Positions 1-8,110 of a stretch of 64,000 nucleotides of DNA are shown here, in pieces. The position numbers were made by a program, and so were the translations under genes. Positions within the stretch are counted from its first letter, which is position 1. Each line of letters starts with the position of its first letter. Source of the DNA: Methylocystis sp. Sn-Cys (GTDB taxonomy: Bacteria; Pseudomonadota; Alphaproteobacteria; Rhizobiales; Beijerinckiaceae); contig NZ_JAERVJ010000003.1 in the NCBI RefSeq assembly GCF_016745395.1, forward strand, positions 257,293 to 321,292, written 5' to 3'. The notes beneath the pieces are model-generated. The model was not told the DNA's origin. It saw only the letters and a program-made list of their open reading frames with translations, and did no database searches.

Positions 1-119
1 GCGGGGAGAGGGGCAGAGCGCGGCCTTCCTCGCGCACTTGGGATCAAGTGTGTGGGGGCGTTTCAGTGATGAGGACGATGCACGATGTCACACGCTCGAC
101 CGAAGAGCACCGCCCCCGC

Positions 120-1466
120 CTAGGCCTGCCGCACCAGCCTGCTTGCGAAAAACCCATCGATCCCCGCAAGCCGGGCGTCGTCATTCGGCCAAAAGCTCGG
201 CACAGTGCGCAGATCGCCGTCGCGGTTGATGAACTCGGCCGGTATTCCCTCGGCGGTCGTTACCGGCTCGCGGCGGAAATCCGGGTTGCGGCGCAGGAAG
301 GCGGCGATCTGCTGCTCGCCTTCCTCGGGTTCGAGCGAACAGGTGCAATAAACGAGGCGTCCGCCCGCCTTCGTCAGCAGCGCGGCGCGGGCCAGCATTT
401 TGGCCTGCAAGGCGGCGAGCGTCTCGATGTCGCCGGGCTTCTTCGTCCAGGGCACGTCCGGGTGGCGCCGTGACGTGCCGGTGGCGGAACAGGGCGCGTC
501 GATGAGGATGGCGTCGAAAGGCTGCGCCTGATAGCCGGTGGCGTCGGCCACCGCGACATCGGCATGGAGATCGAGACGCGAGAGATTGGCGGCCAAAAGC
601 TTCAGCCGCTCGGCGGAGCGGTCCAGCGCAACCACATGGGCGCGGGTGAGCGCGAGCTGCGCGGTCTTGCCGCCGGGCGCCGCGCACATATCGAGCACGC
701 GCTCGTCCGGCTTCGTCGCCAAGAGCCGCGCCGGCAGCGCGGCGGCGGCGTCCTGCACCCACCATTCGCCGTCGCTGTAGCCGGCGAGCTCCGTGATCGG
801 CGTGCGGGTCTTGAGCCGCACCGAGCCTGTCGGCAGAACGACGCCGTCGAGCCGCTCGGCCCATCCTTGCGGGTCGGACTTCACGGAAACGTCGAGCGGC
901 GGCTCCTGCATATGCATGGCGATGATCGCCCGCGCGCCCGCCTCGCCATAGGCCTTGCGCCAGCGCTGCGCGAGCCAGGGCGGCGCGTCATGCTCGCCGC
1001 TCGCCGCGAGCGCCAGGAATTCATCGCGCCGGCGCAGGAGATTGCGCAGCACGCCATTCACCACGCCGGAATAGGCGCCGGTCTTGGGTTCAAGCTTGGT
1101 CGCGCGCACGGCGAGGTCGATCGCCGCATGGTCGGCCGCCTCCAGAAAGAGAAGCTGGGCGGCGGCGGCGATCAACGTATATTCGAGCCGCCCGGCCTGA
1201 CGCGGCAGCCCCTTTTCGAGAAGGTCGCCCAGCGCATGGCGGATGACGCCCAGCCGGCGGAGCGAGACGGTGGCGATGGAGCGCGTCAGCGCCACGTCGC
1301 GCGGCTCGAGTCCGGCAAGGCGGTTGGGCACGGCCTGGGGCGAAAAACATTCGTCCAGCCGGTGGCCGCCCTGAATGACGTCGCCGATGATGCTGGCGGC
1401 GGCGAGACGCGCGGGGAGGCCGGGGGTCCTAGCCGCCTCGGCCTCGCGGGCCGCCTCGGCCGGCAC
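120..1466 (-). CDS. rsmB: 16S rRNA (cytosine-C5) methyltransferase, RsmB/NOP2/Sun family
   Basis: Uses AdoMet to methylate a cytosine of 16S rRNA (C967 in E. coli RsmB). An N-terminal NusB-like helical domain is followed by a Rossmann methyltransferase domain. Visible motifs are the AdoMet loop DMCAAPGGKTAQL, motif IV DAPCSATGTSRRHPD with its cysteine, and YCTCSLEPEEGE with the catalytic cysteine. The frame is open up to an ATG at 1562, but the first ~30 residues from there look non-coding. A GTG at 1466 preceded by AGGGA gives 448 residues, close to the family's usual length, so I use it with moderate confidence. Transcribed divergently from the DUF1674 gene. The function is firm; the start is uncertain. 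Confidence 0.9.
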   Translation of the reverse strand: MPAEAAREAEAARTPGLPARLAAASIIGDVIQGGHRLDECFSPQAVPNRLAGLEPRDVALTRSIATVSLRRLGVIRHALGDLLEKGLPRQAGRLEYTLIAAAAQLLFLEAADHAAIDLAVRATKLEPKTGAYSGVVNGVLRNLLRRRDEFLALAASGEHDAPPWLAQRWRKAYGEAGARAIIAMHMQEPPLDVSVKSDPQGWAERLDGVVLPTGSVRLKTRTPITELAGYSDGEWWVQDAAAALPARLLATKPDERVLDMCAAPGGKTAQLALTRAHVVALDRSAERLKLLAANLSRLDLHADVAVADATGYQAQPFDAILIDAPCSATGTSRRHPDVPWTKKPGDIETLAALQAKMLARAALLTKAGGRLVYCTCSLEPEEGEQQIAAFLRRNPDFRREPVTTAEGIPAEFINRDGDLRTVPSFWPNDDARLAGIDGFFASRLVRQA

Positions 1467-1605
1467 GAATCCCTGGCGTGAGGAGTATCGCGATGGTTTC
1501 GACCGCCCGAATGATCTACTGTCGCTCAAACGGTCTCTCCGCTGCCCCGCTTCGCGAATCATAGCACATGGGGCGGTCGAGGGGCGAGACGCTCAGGAGC
1601 CGGAT

Positions 1606-1839
1606 ATGTCTCAGGCTAAAGAGACGGGCGGCGACGCAAAGCCTGCCCAAACAGCGGAGTCTGCCCGAAAAATAGCGGATCTGCCGCCCGCCGCGCAACG
1701 CGCGCTGGCCGAAGCGCAGGCGCGTAGAAACGCCGCAGCCGCTGACGCGACCGCTCCCGAGGAGCGCGGCGGCCGGGGCGGTCTCGATCCGGCGCGATAT
1801 GGCGACTGGGAGGTCAAAGGGGTCGCGAGCGATTTTTAA
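1606..1839 (+). CDS. DUF1674 protein, succinate dehydrogenase assembly factor 4 (SDHAF4) type
   Basis: A 77-residue protein. The C-terminal signature GGRGGLDPARYGDWEVKG is the conserved block of DUF1674, the family of eukaryotic SDHAF4, which helps load FAD-bound SdhA into succinate dehydrogenase. The N-terminal half is low-complexity, rich in Ala, Lys and Glu, as is common in bacterial members. The start ATG at 1606 follows CAGGAGC at an appropriate distance; upstream in-frame ATGs would run antisense to rsmB. It converges with sufE, the two stops lying only a few bases apart. The family call is strong. The role in SDH assembly is by homology only, and no sdh genes lie in the window. Confidence 0.8.
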   Translation: MSQAKETGGDAKPAQTAESARKIADLPPAAQRALAEAQARRNAAAADATAPEERGGRGGLDPARYGDWEVKGVASDF

Positions 1840-1845
1840 GTCGCG

Positions 1846-2268
1846 CTACGCCGCAACGGCCTCGCGCGCCTCTCTCTTGATCCGCTCCACCATCGAGCGC
1901 AGCCCATTGGCCCGCTGGGGCGTCAGATGCTCGGCGAGCCCGAGCTGCTTGAACAGCGGCGCGGCGTCGGTGTCGATGATTTCCTGCGCGGGGCGCCCCG
2001 AATAGAGCGCCAGCACCAGCGCCACGAGGCCGCGCACGATATGGGCGTCGCTGTCGCCGCGGAAGGTGAGCGTCGGCGCGCCGGCGGCGTCTTCGCCGGG
2101 CGTCGTCTCCAGCCACACCTGGCTGGCGCAGCCGCGCACTTTGTTGTTGTCCGTATAGGCTTCCTTCGGCAGCGGCTCGAGCGTGCGGCCGAGCTCGATG
2201 AGATAGCGGTAGCGATCCTCCCACTCGTCGAGCAGCTCGAAATTGCCGATGATGTCGTCTATGGCCAT
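1846..2268 (-). CDS. sufE: SufE-family sulfur acceptor for Fe-S cluster assembly
   Basis: SufE accepts persulfide sulfur from the cysteine desulfurase SufS. The protein, about 140 residues, shows the family pattern: an N-terminal helix DIIGNFELLDEWEDRYRYLI, then the active-site loop KVRGCASQVWLE with the persulfide-carrying cysteine, and a C-terminal helical part. The frame is open to an ATG at 2304, which would add 12 poorly conserved residues; the ATG at 2268 starts directly at MAIDDI, the usual family start, so I prefer it. No suf operon is adjacent; the gene stands alone next to the restriction-modification island. Confidence 0.9.
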   Translation of the reverse strand: MAIDDIIGNFELLDEWEDRYRYLIELGRTLEPLPKEAYTDNNKVRGCASQVWLETTPGEDAAGAPTLTFRGDSDAHIVRGLVALVLALYSGRPAQEIIDTDAAPLFKQLGLAEHLTPQRANGLRSMVERIKREAREAVAA

Positions 2269-2411
2269 TTTGGTATCCGCGTTTGATCTCTCCGGTCGAT
2301 CCATAACCGTTGTCTATTCGAGAGCAATTTGGGCGCCGCCCTTTCTTCCGACAAGACGATAGCTTAACTTGGCGCAGCGAATCTAATTGTCAAAATGCCC
2401 AGAGCTGATGG

Positions 2412-3260
2412 ATGGCGTCAGGAGACACGATTTTTGCCAGAACGATTTCTAGGGCCTTAGTCACGGATTCAAAAGGTCATGCTTGGAATTATCATAGCCG
2501 CAGCGACCACCATTCCAAGGTTGCCTGTTGGGGGATAGTTTTCGACCTTTTGCGCGCCTCTCAGACGCTTCGCCGGCATGTAGCGGAAGGGCGCGTCTTT
2601 TTCGGCATAAATCATGAGATGCGCGACTTCAGAAACGACCGGAAGAAGGATCTCGATCTCGTCATATGCCAGCCAGCCGGCGACTCGGGCCCGCATACTC
2701 GGTCGCTACGGAACTTGGCGGAGAGATATGGGATCGCGCTCTCCGAAAGCGAAAGGGCCGAGTTGGCGGACTTACCCGATCTAAAAGAGGCTGCCGTCGG
2801 CACTGTTCTGATTGCGCTCGAAGCTAAGGCTTGCATGACGGAGCATCGGAAGGCGCTTCCCCGTCTCTATGACGAGCTGAATTCTAGCCACCTGACGGTG
2901 CACGGTGCGCACGATCTCGCCATAGCCGCAGGGTTTGTTGCGATCAACGCTGCTTCCCAATTCCTCAGCCCGAGTAGGAACACTCCCTTCGATTCTGGAA
3001 AGCTCGTCTGGAACAGCCACAAGCAACCGAAGGCAGTCGAGGTTACGGTGGACAAAATAAAGCAGTTGCCTCGGCGTTCCAAACCGGGGGTAGATGGCTA
3101 CGATGCCCTTGCGATTACCGTTATCGACTGCGCCAACGACGGTTCGCCCGTTTCTCTGCTGGCCACCGAACCTGCCCCGCAACCCCGAGATACGTATCAT
3201 TATTCGTCGATGATCGACCGATTGCAGGGACTTTACGATACGCGGTTTGCCCAATTTTGA
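2412..3260 (+). CDS. candidate type II restriction endonuclease of the Dcm/Vsr locus
   Basis: A 282-residue protein of no family I can name. Its position opposite a vsr and a 5-cytosine methyltransferase makes it the likely cognate endonuclease. A plausible PD-(D/E)XK core is visible: KKDLDLVICQP (Asp80/Asp82) and, about 55 residues later on a predicted beta strand, VLIALEAKA (Glu137-Ala-Lys139). The region 27-70 (NYHSRSDHHSKVACWGIVFDL) is hydrophilic and could contact DNA. Its 3' end overlaps that of vsr tail to tail by 28 nt, a compact arrangement typical of mobile R-M units. Specificity cannot be predicted. The nuclease role is inference from context and the D...ExK pattern. Confidence 0.6.
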   Translation: MASGDTIFARTISRALVTDSKGHAWNYHSRSDHHSKVACWGIVFDLLRASQTLRRHVAEGRVFFGINHEMRDFRNDRKKDLDLVICQPAGDSGPHTRSLRNLAERYGIALSESERAELADLPDLKEAAVGTVLIALEAKACMTEHRKALPRLYDELNSSHLTVHGAHDLAIAAGFVAINAASQFLSPSRNTPFDSGKLVWNSHKQPKAVEVTVDKIKQLPRRSKPGVDGYDALAITVIDCANDGSPVSLLATEPAPQPRDTYHYSSMIDRLQGLYDTRFAQF

Positions 3261-3655
3261 AGGCGGCGAAGCAGGGCGGTTCTATCGGACGCCTCGCACT
3301 GCCATACGATCGCGACGCGGAAACCCAGGCTCCGCAACTCTTTGACTTTCCTTGCGTCACGCGCACGGTTGTCGGCGAATTTGTTTAACCAAAATGCCTG
3401 GTTGCGTTTGGGGATGGTGGCCAAACGGCAGTTCTTGTGTCGATGCCAAAAACACCCGTTGACAAAAATTGCCCACCGCTTCGTTTTGTTGGCGAGATCT
3501 GGCGCGCCAGGAAGAGACTTGACGTTCAGCCTGTAGCTCAAGCCGGCTTCCCGACATAGCGCTGCGACGGTGAGCTCGGCCGAGGTGCCGCGGCGTCGGA
3601 CGCGCCGCATCAATGCGCTGCGCTTTTCGTCGGTCGGAAGACGCACTCTGCCCAA
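3233..3655 (-). CDS. vsr: very short patch repair (Vsr) endonuclease
   Basis: Vsr nicks next to T:G mismatches that arise when 5-methylcytosine deaminates, protecting the methyltransferase's sites. The 140-residue protein has the family core: SLPGAPDL with the metal-binding Asp53, FVNGCFWHRHKNC with the His/Cys zinc and catalytic residues, ATIPKRN, FW..K, RD and the terminal VWQCE. The open frame begins at a TTG (3655) 3 nt after the methyltransferase stop; an ATG at 3610 (MRRVRRRGTS) or a GTG between them is also possible. Translational coupling to the methyltransferase favours an upstream start. Adjacent to a Dcm-type methyltransferase, as expected. Confidence 0.93.
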   Translation of the reverse strand: MGRVRLPTDEKRSALMRRVRRRGTSAELTVAALCREAGLSYRLNVKSLPGAPDLANKTKRWAIFVNGCFWHRHKNCRLATIPKRNQAFWLNKFADNRARDARKVKELRSLGFRVAIVWQCEASDRTALLRRLQNWANRVS

Positions 3656-3658
3656 GGG

Positions 3659-4822
3659 TTATTCCGCTGCGACCGGGAAGGAAGCGCGACGCTGCGACTC
3701 TTTCGAGCGCATGCATTCGAGATGAACCCGCAAAGCGTCGAGAAATCCGGGGACGAATCGCAAGCTGGACGCTTCGGCCCGCGATAGAAAACCCGCCGTA
3801 GCGCGGGCGGACAGGGGAGCGCCTCCGTGCTTCAGGAAGCGATGCAAAGGCTCGCGCTTGGCCCATAGGGGAAATTGTCCAATTTCCACAATCTTTCGGC
3901 TCGAGCCGTCATATCGTGCCGCCTTGGGAAAGGCTCCGCGCGGCAAGATCCATTCCCGGTCCCGCAACCGGTCGTAGTTCCCCGGGTTGGCGAGTCTGCG
4001 ACCGAGCCATGCGGCGACCGATGCCGTGACAGCGTTGCCGACGAGAGACCAGCGCAACCGCTCCGGCGCCTCGGCCGTCCAATCGACAGGAAAACCCTGT
4101 AACCGTTCCGCATCTCTTATATCAGGTTTTATCACGGCCCCACTCGGCATCAGGATCGCTGGTGGCGAGGGAATGCCAATCGTGGAGCCATTCTTCAACG
4201 TAGGCACAGCATTGGGAGCCCAACCTAGGCCTCGCGTTCCTTCGGTCCAATAAAATCCATGGGCATGCGTATCGAGTCGTGTCAGGCGTTGTCTGGCCGC
4301 TACGTCATCGACCATCAAGATCGATTCTGGTTCGACGTCGCCCGAACTCGCGACAAAGAAAACGCGTTCGCGCCGCTGAGGCAGAAAGCCCAGAGAATTT
4401 ACCGTTCTATAGGCCCATCTGTAACCGCGCTCCTCGAATGCGCTCGTGAGGCGGTCCATCGCCGAGCCTTTGTCGAGCGCGAGCATGAAGGAGACGTTTT
4501 CGAGGATGACGAGGGGAACTCGCCGCTGATCCAGAAGCCGGAACACATTGTTTACGAGCCCAGAACGGCCTCCGCCGATACCGGCTGTCATCCCTGCTTG
4601 CGAGAGGTCTTGGCAAGGAAATCCGGCCGTGACGATATCGACATCGCCAGGGAGGCTTTTCAATTCGGTTACGTCTGGCTCGTTTGGAATTTCCGGGAAC
4701 CGTGACGCGAGCACGCGGACGGCCGGCTCCCAAATTTCGCAAGTCATGGCTGTATGGTGGCCCGATTCCCGCAGGCCTAATTCCAAGCCGCCGATCCCGG
4801 CAAAAAGCGCCGCAATTCGCAT
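3659..4822 (-). CDS. dcm: DNA (cytosine-5-)-methyltransferase of a type II R-M system
   Basis: Methylates cytosine C5 in DNA. All main m5C motifs are present in order: I (FAGIGGLELG), IV (GFPCQDLSQ with catalytic Cys70), VI (ILENV), VIII (QRRERVFFV), IX (RDAERLQGFP) and X (SLVGNAVT). The stretch between VIII and IX is short for a target recognition domain, while about 100 residues follow motif X (W, P and basic-rich), so part of the specificity may lie in this C-terminal extension. There is no N-terminal HTH, unlike self-regulating enzymes such as M.SsoII; an inverted repeat at 4858-4878 lies 36 nt upstream. vsr follows 3 nt downstream. The recognition site cannot be predicted. Confidence 0.93.
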   Translation of the reverse strand: MRIAALFAGIGGLELGLRESGHHTAMTCEIWEPAVRVLASRFPEIPNEPDVTELKSLPGDVDIVTAGFPCQDLSQAGMTAGIGGGRSGLVNNVFRLLDQRRVPLVILENVSFMLALDKGSAMDRLTSAFEERGYRWAYRTVNSLGFLPQRRERVFFVASSGDVEPESILMVDDVAARQRLTRLDTHAHGFYWTEGTRGLGWAPNAVPTLKNGSTIGIPSPPAILMPSGAVIKPDIRDAERLQGFPVDWTAEAPERLRWSLVGNAVTASVAAWLGRRLANPGNYDRLRDREWILPRGAFPKAARYDGSSRKIVEIGQFPLWAKREPLHRFLKHGGAPLSARATAGFLSRAEASSLRFVPGFLDALRVHLECMRSKESQRRASFPVAAE

Positions 4823-4857
4823 CGATTTCTCACTTGACGATCCCCTTGCACCTTACC

Positions 4858-4878
4858 TTATGTTCGATCCGAACATAA
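4858..4878. promoter_or_regulatory. perfect inverted repeat upstream of the methyltransferase gene
   Basis: Two perfect 9-nt arms, TTATGTTCG and CGAACATAA, are separated by 3 nt. The element lies 36 nt before the methyltransferase start and about 100 nt before lemA. It looks like the operator of a dimeric repressor, such as a controller protein of the R-M locus, but no C-protein gene is visible. It is too short and not followed by a T-run, so it is not a terminator. Regulation is inferred. Confidence 0.5.
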
Positions 4879-4979
4879 CAGGAACTTTACGTCGCCCCCG
4901 ACCTTTTCTTGTCGCCGCACAAGCCTTAAGTTTGCGCCTGTCACATGCGCGGGTCCGCCCCGCTTTTACGGAGATGCAT

Positions 4980-5576
4980 ATGAGCCTCACGTCCCGGTGG
5001 CGCGCCCTCGTCGTCGCGATTGTCGCCGCCCTGTCGCTTTCGGGCTGCGGCTACAACACGATCCCGACGCTCGAGGAAAACGCCAAAGCCAAGTGGTCGG
5101 AGGTGCAATCCCAGTACCAACGCCGCGCCGACCTGATCCCGAACCTCGTCGCCACCGTGCAGGGCTACGCCAAGCAGGAGAAGGACGTGCTCACCTCCGT
5201 CGTCGAGGCGCGCGCCAAGGCGACCTCGGTGAAGATCGACGCTTCGACCCTCACCGACCCGGAGAAAATGAAGCAATTCCAGGACGCGCAGGCGCAATTG
5301 ACCGGCGCGCTGGGACGGCTGTTGGCGGTGAGCGAAGCCTATCCGGACCTCAAATCCAACCAGAACTTCCTGGCGCTGCAGTCGCAGCTCGAAGGCACGG
5401 AAAACCGCATCAATGTGGCGCGGCGCGACTACATCGAGGCGGTGCGCGAGTTCAACCTCTCGCTGCGCACCTTCCCGACGCTACTTTGGGCCAAGACCTT
5501 CTTCGCGGGGACGAAGCCCATGGCGGAATTCTCCGCAAGCGAAGCGGCCCAGCAGCCGCCGCAAGTGAAATTCTAA
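4980..5576 (+). CDS. lemA: LemA-family lipoprotein
   Basis: LemA proteins are membrane-anchored helical proteins of uncertain biochemical role. The 198-residue protein has a signal peptide with a lipobox LSGC (Cys23), so it is predicted to be lipidated rather than a simple N-terminal anchor. The family core follows: the NTIPTLEENAKAKWSEVQSQ region, QRRADLIPNLVATVQGYAKQE, SEAYPDLKSNQNFLALQSQL and the NVARRDYIEAVREFN helix. The ATG at 4980 has GGAG six bases upstream; the ATG two codons earlier is less well placed. Divergent from the methyltransferase and followed by cysE after 10 nt, so probably cotranscribed with it. No TPM-domain partner is present, unlike many lemA operons. Confidence 0.92.
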   Translation: MSLTSRWRALVVAIVAALSLSGCGYNTIPTLEENAKAKWSEVQSQYQRRADLIPNLVATVQGYAKQEKDVLTSVVEARAKATSVKIDASTLTDPEKMKQFQDAQAQLTGALGRLLAVSEAYPDLKSNQNFLALQSQLEGTENRINVARRDYIEAVREFNLSLRTFPTLLWAKTFFAGTKPMAEFSASEAAQQPPQVKF

Positions 5577-5586
5577 CGGAGTAGCA

Positions 5587-6435
5587 ATGGAGCCGCGCGC
5601 GCCCGAAGAGCTCTCCGCGCTTTGCGCGCGCAGCGACGCCATGTGGGCGCATATGCGACAGGAGGCGGAGGATGCGCTGCGCCTCGATCCGGCGCTGGCG
5701 CCGCTCTTCATCGGCGAGCTTCTGAACCGCCACAGTCTCGAAGAGGCGGTGATCCATCGCGTGAGCGGCCGGCTCGGGGCCTCGGCGCTCGACGCCGCCG
5801 CGATCGCAGACGCCTTTCTCGCGGCGCTGGAGAGCGAGCCCGAGCTTGGCGAGGCCTTTCGCCTCGATGCGGCGGCCTATGTCGAGCGCGACCCTGCTTG
5901 CCGGCGGCTCATCGAGCCCTTGCTCTATTTCAAGGGCTATCACGCCATCCAGGCGTCGCGCCTCGCTCATGCGCTGTGGCGGGCGGGCAAGCGCGACTTC
6001 GCCTTCTATATTCAGAGCCGGACCTCGGACGCGCTCGCAGCCGATATTCATCCGGCGGCGCGCTTCGGCAAGGGCGTCTTCCTCGATCACGCAACTGGAT
6101 TCGTCGTCGGCGAGACGGCGGTGGTCGAGGATGAGGTCTCCATCCTCCACGGCGTGACGCTCGGCGGCACCGGCAAGGTCGCCGGCGACCGGCATCCCAA
6201 GGTCGGGCGCGGCGTCATGATCGGGGCGGACGCTAAGATCCTCGGCAATATCGAGATCGGCGCCTGTTCGCGCATCTCGGCGGGCTCGGTCGTGCTGCAC
6301 GCCGTGCCGCCGAATTCCATCGTCGCGGGCGCGCCGGCGAAGGTCGTCGGCGTCGAGCCCAGGGCGCTGCCGGCGCGGGACATGGACCAGCTCCTACGCG
6401 GCCTGGCCTATGATTCCTTCGATTACGTGATCTAA
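5587..6435 (+). CDS. cysE: serine O-acetyltransferase (first copy)
   Basis: Transfers acetyl from acetyl-CoA to L-serine, giving O-acetylserine for cysteine synthesis. The 282-residue protein has the N-terminal helical domain (YVERDPACRRLIEPLLYFKGYHAIQ) and a C-terminal left-handed beta-helix of hexapeptide repeats with DIHPAARFGKG, LDHATGFVVGETAVV (catalytic His), ILHGVTLGGTGK and GDRHPKVGRG. The C-terminal tail ends in ...YVI; in other SATs a terminal Ile inserts into cysteine synthase, so complex formation is plausible. It sits between lemA (10 nt gap) and yidD. A second, diverged copy lies at 15614-16462. Confidence 0.95.
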   Translation: MEPRAPEELSALCARSDAMWAHMRQEAEDALRLDPALAPLFIGELLNRHSLEEAVIHRVSGRLGASALDAAAIADAFLAALESEPELGEAFRLDAAAYVERDPACRRLIEPLLYFKGYHAIQASRLAHALWRAGKRDFAFYIQSRTSDALAADIHPAARFGKGVFLDHATGFVVGETAVVEDEVSILHGVTLGGTGKVAGDRHPKVGRGVMIGADAKILGNIEIGACSRISAGSVVLHAVPPNSIVAGAPAKVVGVEPRALPARDMDQLLRGLAYDSFDYVI

Positions 6436-6443
6436 AGGCCCCG

Positions 6444-6755
6444 ATGAAATCGCCCGTCGCTCTGCTCGCCCGGGGCTTGATCCAACTCTATCGCGTGACC
6501 TTCTCGGCCTTCGCCGGAAGAAGCTGCCGCTATGCGCCGACATGCTCGGAATATGCCGACGAAGCCATTGCGCGCCATGGCCTGTGGGCCGGCGGCTGGA
6601 TGGGCTTCGCGCGCATCTGCCGCTGCCGGCCGGGCGGCGGCGAGGGGTTCGACCCCGTTCCCCAAAAATTGCCGGAAAACGCCGGCCCGCTCACGCCCTG
6701 GCGCTACGCCCGCTGGCGCGGGCCGTTCCGCTGCGATGAGGTCGAGGACGAGTAG
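6444..6755 (+). CDS. yidD: YidD-type membrane protein insertion efficiency factor
   Basis: YidD is a small protein that helps insertion of inner-membrane proteins by the YidC/Sec route. The 103-residue sequence has an N-terminal amphipathic/hydrophobic helix (LLARGLIQLYRVTFSAFAG) and the family signature CRYAPTCSEYADEAI...HG, followed by GWMGFARICRCRPGGGEGFDPVP. All the usual cysteines are present. The start ATG is 9 nt after the cysE stop, so probably one transcript with lemA-cysE. In many bacteria yidD sits in the rnpA-yidC cluster; here it is separate, which is common in alphaproteobacteria. It converges with the next gene. Confidence 0.95.
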   Translation: MKSPVALLARGLIQLYRVTFSAFAGRSCRYAPTCSEYADEAIARHGLWAGGWMGFARICRCRPGGGEGFDPVPQKLPENAGPLTPWRYARWRGPFRCDEVEDE

Positions 6756-6762
6756 CGCCTCC

Positions 6763-7566
6763 CTACGACTTCGCCATCAGCTCCAGCGCCAGCCCATAAA
6801 TCCGCGAGCGCGGGGCCTCGGGCAAGGTCCGCAAGACTTCGAGATAGGTTTGTCCAGCGGCGCACATTTTGGCGTCTTCCAGCGGCGGGTCGGGCATTTT
6901 GCCGTCGAGCAGCGCTTCGATCTCCGGCTTGGCGAGGCCGCGCGCGGCAAGCGCCGTCTCCAGCGCCTTGAAGTCGGCTTCGGTCGGTTGCTCGCGGGCG
7001 ATGTTCTTGGCTTGGCCGTCGACCATGGCCTCCAGGCTCGCGCTCGCCATATCGGCGACGAGCGGGCGCCGCGAGGCGGCAAAACGCTGGAAATCGAGAT
7101 TATTCGCGCCGTAAAGGAAAGCGACGCATAATTTTTTGTCCTCGCGCGCGATCGCCTGCAGAACAGCGAGCTGCTTGGCGAACACGCGCGACATGGCCTC
7201 GGGCTCGGCTTTGGCGGCGAGCGCGCCGCGCGACTGGCGCAGGCGGCGCATCGCCTCGGACAGATAATAATCGGCGCCCTGATCGGCCTTCGTCTCCGAG
7301 AGACGCGACGCGAAGCCGCTGATCGTTCCCTCATAGTCCTGGGGGAATTTCTCGCGCAGCCGCGCGAAAAAACGCCCATATTCCGGCGCGGAGGCGATGG
7401 TCGTCTCGACGGCTTGCCGTGGGCTCGGCTTATCGGAAGGGGCCGTTGTCGCGCTCAACGCGCCCCGCGCAGGCGGCGGCGACAGAGCCATCATCGTCAG
7501 GCCGACGCCGAGCGCGACGGCGACGACAGCGGCGGCGGCAAGGGCCAGAATTCGTTCGATCATCAT
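6763..7566 (-). CDS. membrane-anchored hypothetical protein
   Basis: I do not recognise a family. The 267-residue protein begins with a clear hydrophobic segment (residues ~5-30, Ala/Val/Leu-rich), either an uncleaved signal anchor or a signal peptide, then a low-complexity Pro/Ala/Ser linker to about residue 50. The rest is a helical domain with many charged residues, no cysteine-based metal motif and no catalytic signature I can name. Two adjacent ATGs (7566, 7563) could start it. It stands alone, converging on yidD, with a decayed insertion sequence beginning about 200 nt upstream. Probably periplasmic. Confidence 0.75.
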   Translation of the reverse strand: MMIERILALAAAAVVAVALGVGLTMMALSPPPARGALSATTAPSDKPSPRQAVETTIASAPEYGRFFARLREKFPQDYEGTISGFASRLSETKADQGADYYLSEAMRRLRQSRGALAAKAEPEAMSRVFAKQLAVLQAIAREDKKLCVAFLYGANNLDFQRFAASRRPLVADMASASLEAMVDGQAKNIAREQPTEADFKALETALAARGLAKPEIEALLDGKMPDPPLEDAKMCAAGQTYLEVLRTLPEAPRSRIYGLALELMAKS

Positions 7567-7760
7567 CGCAAGCCCTGGGCGCGGCGGAAGGAAGCTCGCA
7601 ATTTAAGCAAAACGCGGCTGTGTGAAAAGCGCGCTTCGTATTCGTCCGCCGGCAATATGCTAAGGACGCCCTCCTGCGGAGGAGCCATATTCGAGGCCTT
7701 GGGGAGGAAAAACTGTGCTTTGCAACGTCGGTTCGTTAGGATTGGTCATAGGAGCTGACG

Positions 7761-8110
7761 ATGACCACCGATCTTACCGCCCCGATTTTCACCAACCACG
7801 AAGCCGCCTGTTCAGACCCATAAGCCGACGCTTAGCTTCCGCCTTATGGCGTCGAGCAAGAAAGGTATTCCCTGCCCACCAGATTATGCGCAATTCTCTT
7901 GGTTTCTATCGCACGGCATGGTTTGCGCCGCATATCTGCAAGGTTAATGAAGACCGACATCGCCGATGACCGCTCCATGGCGGGGAAAGGCAAGATCGAC
8001 GAGGCCGAAGCCAATTTCGGCAATGTGGAAGAGCCGAAGATGCCGGCCAAAGACCGCCCGCACCTCACGTAAGGATCCGCGGGCCCTGAAGGAAGGCGTC
8101 TGACGCTGCC
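7761..8110 (+). pseudogene. decayed IS1595-family transposase fragment
   Basis: Pieces of a transposase are spread over all three forward frames. The intact-looking start MTTDLTAPIFTNHEAA (ATG 7761, preceded by GGAG) matches the usual N-terminus of IS1595-type transposases and stops after about 20 codons. Further on, another frame reads ASSKKGIP near 7850, a third reads FPAHQIMRNSLGFYRTAWF near 7870-7930, and the first frame resumes with MKTDIADDRSMAGKGKIDEAE and MPAKDRPHLT up to a stop at 8072. In a complete element these segments are collinear (zinc ribbon, then the HQIxR...YKTAWF and DDE regions). Large deletions and several frameshifts make this a relic. I could not find terminal inverted repeats. 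Confidence 0.75.

Noticed and set aside
1-119. Possible gene end at the left edge
   Set aside because: All frames were read; none gives a recognisable C-terminus or a start with a ribosome site.
4858-4878. SOS (LexA) box reading of the palindrome
   Set aside because: The alphaproteobacterial LexA site is a direct repeat GTTC-N7-GTTC, and the CGAAC..GTTCG Gram-positive form has the opposite arm order.
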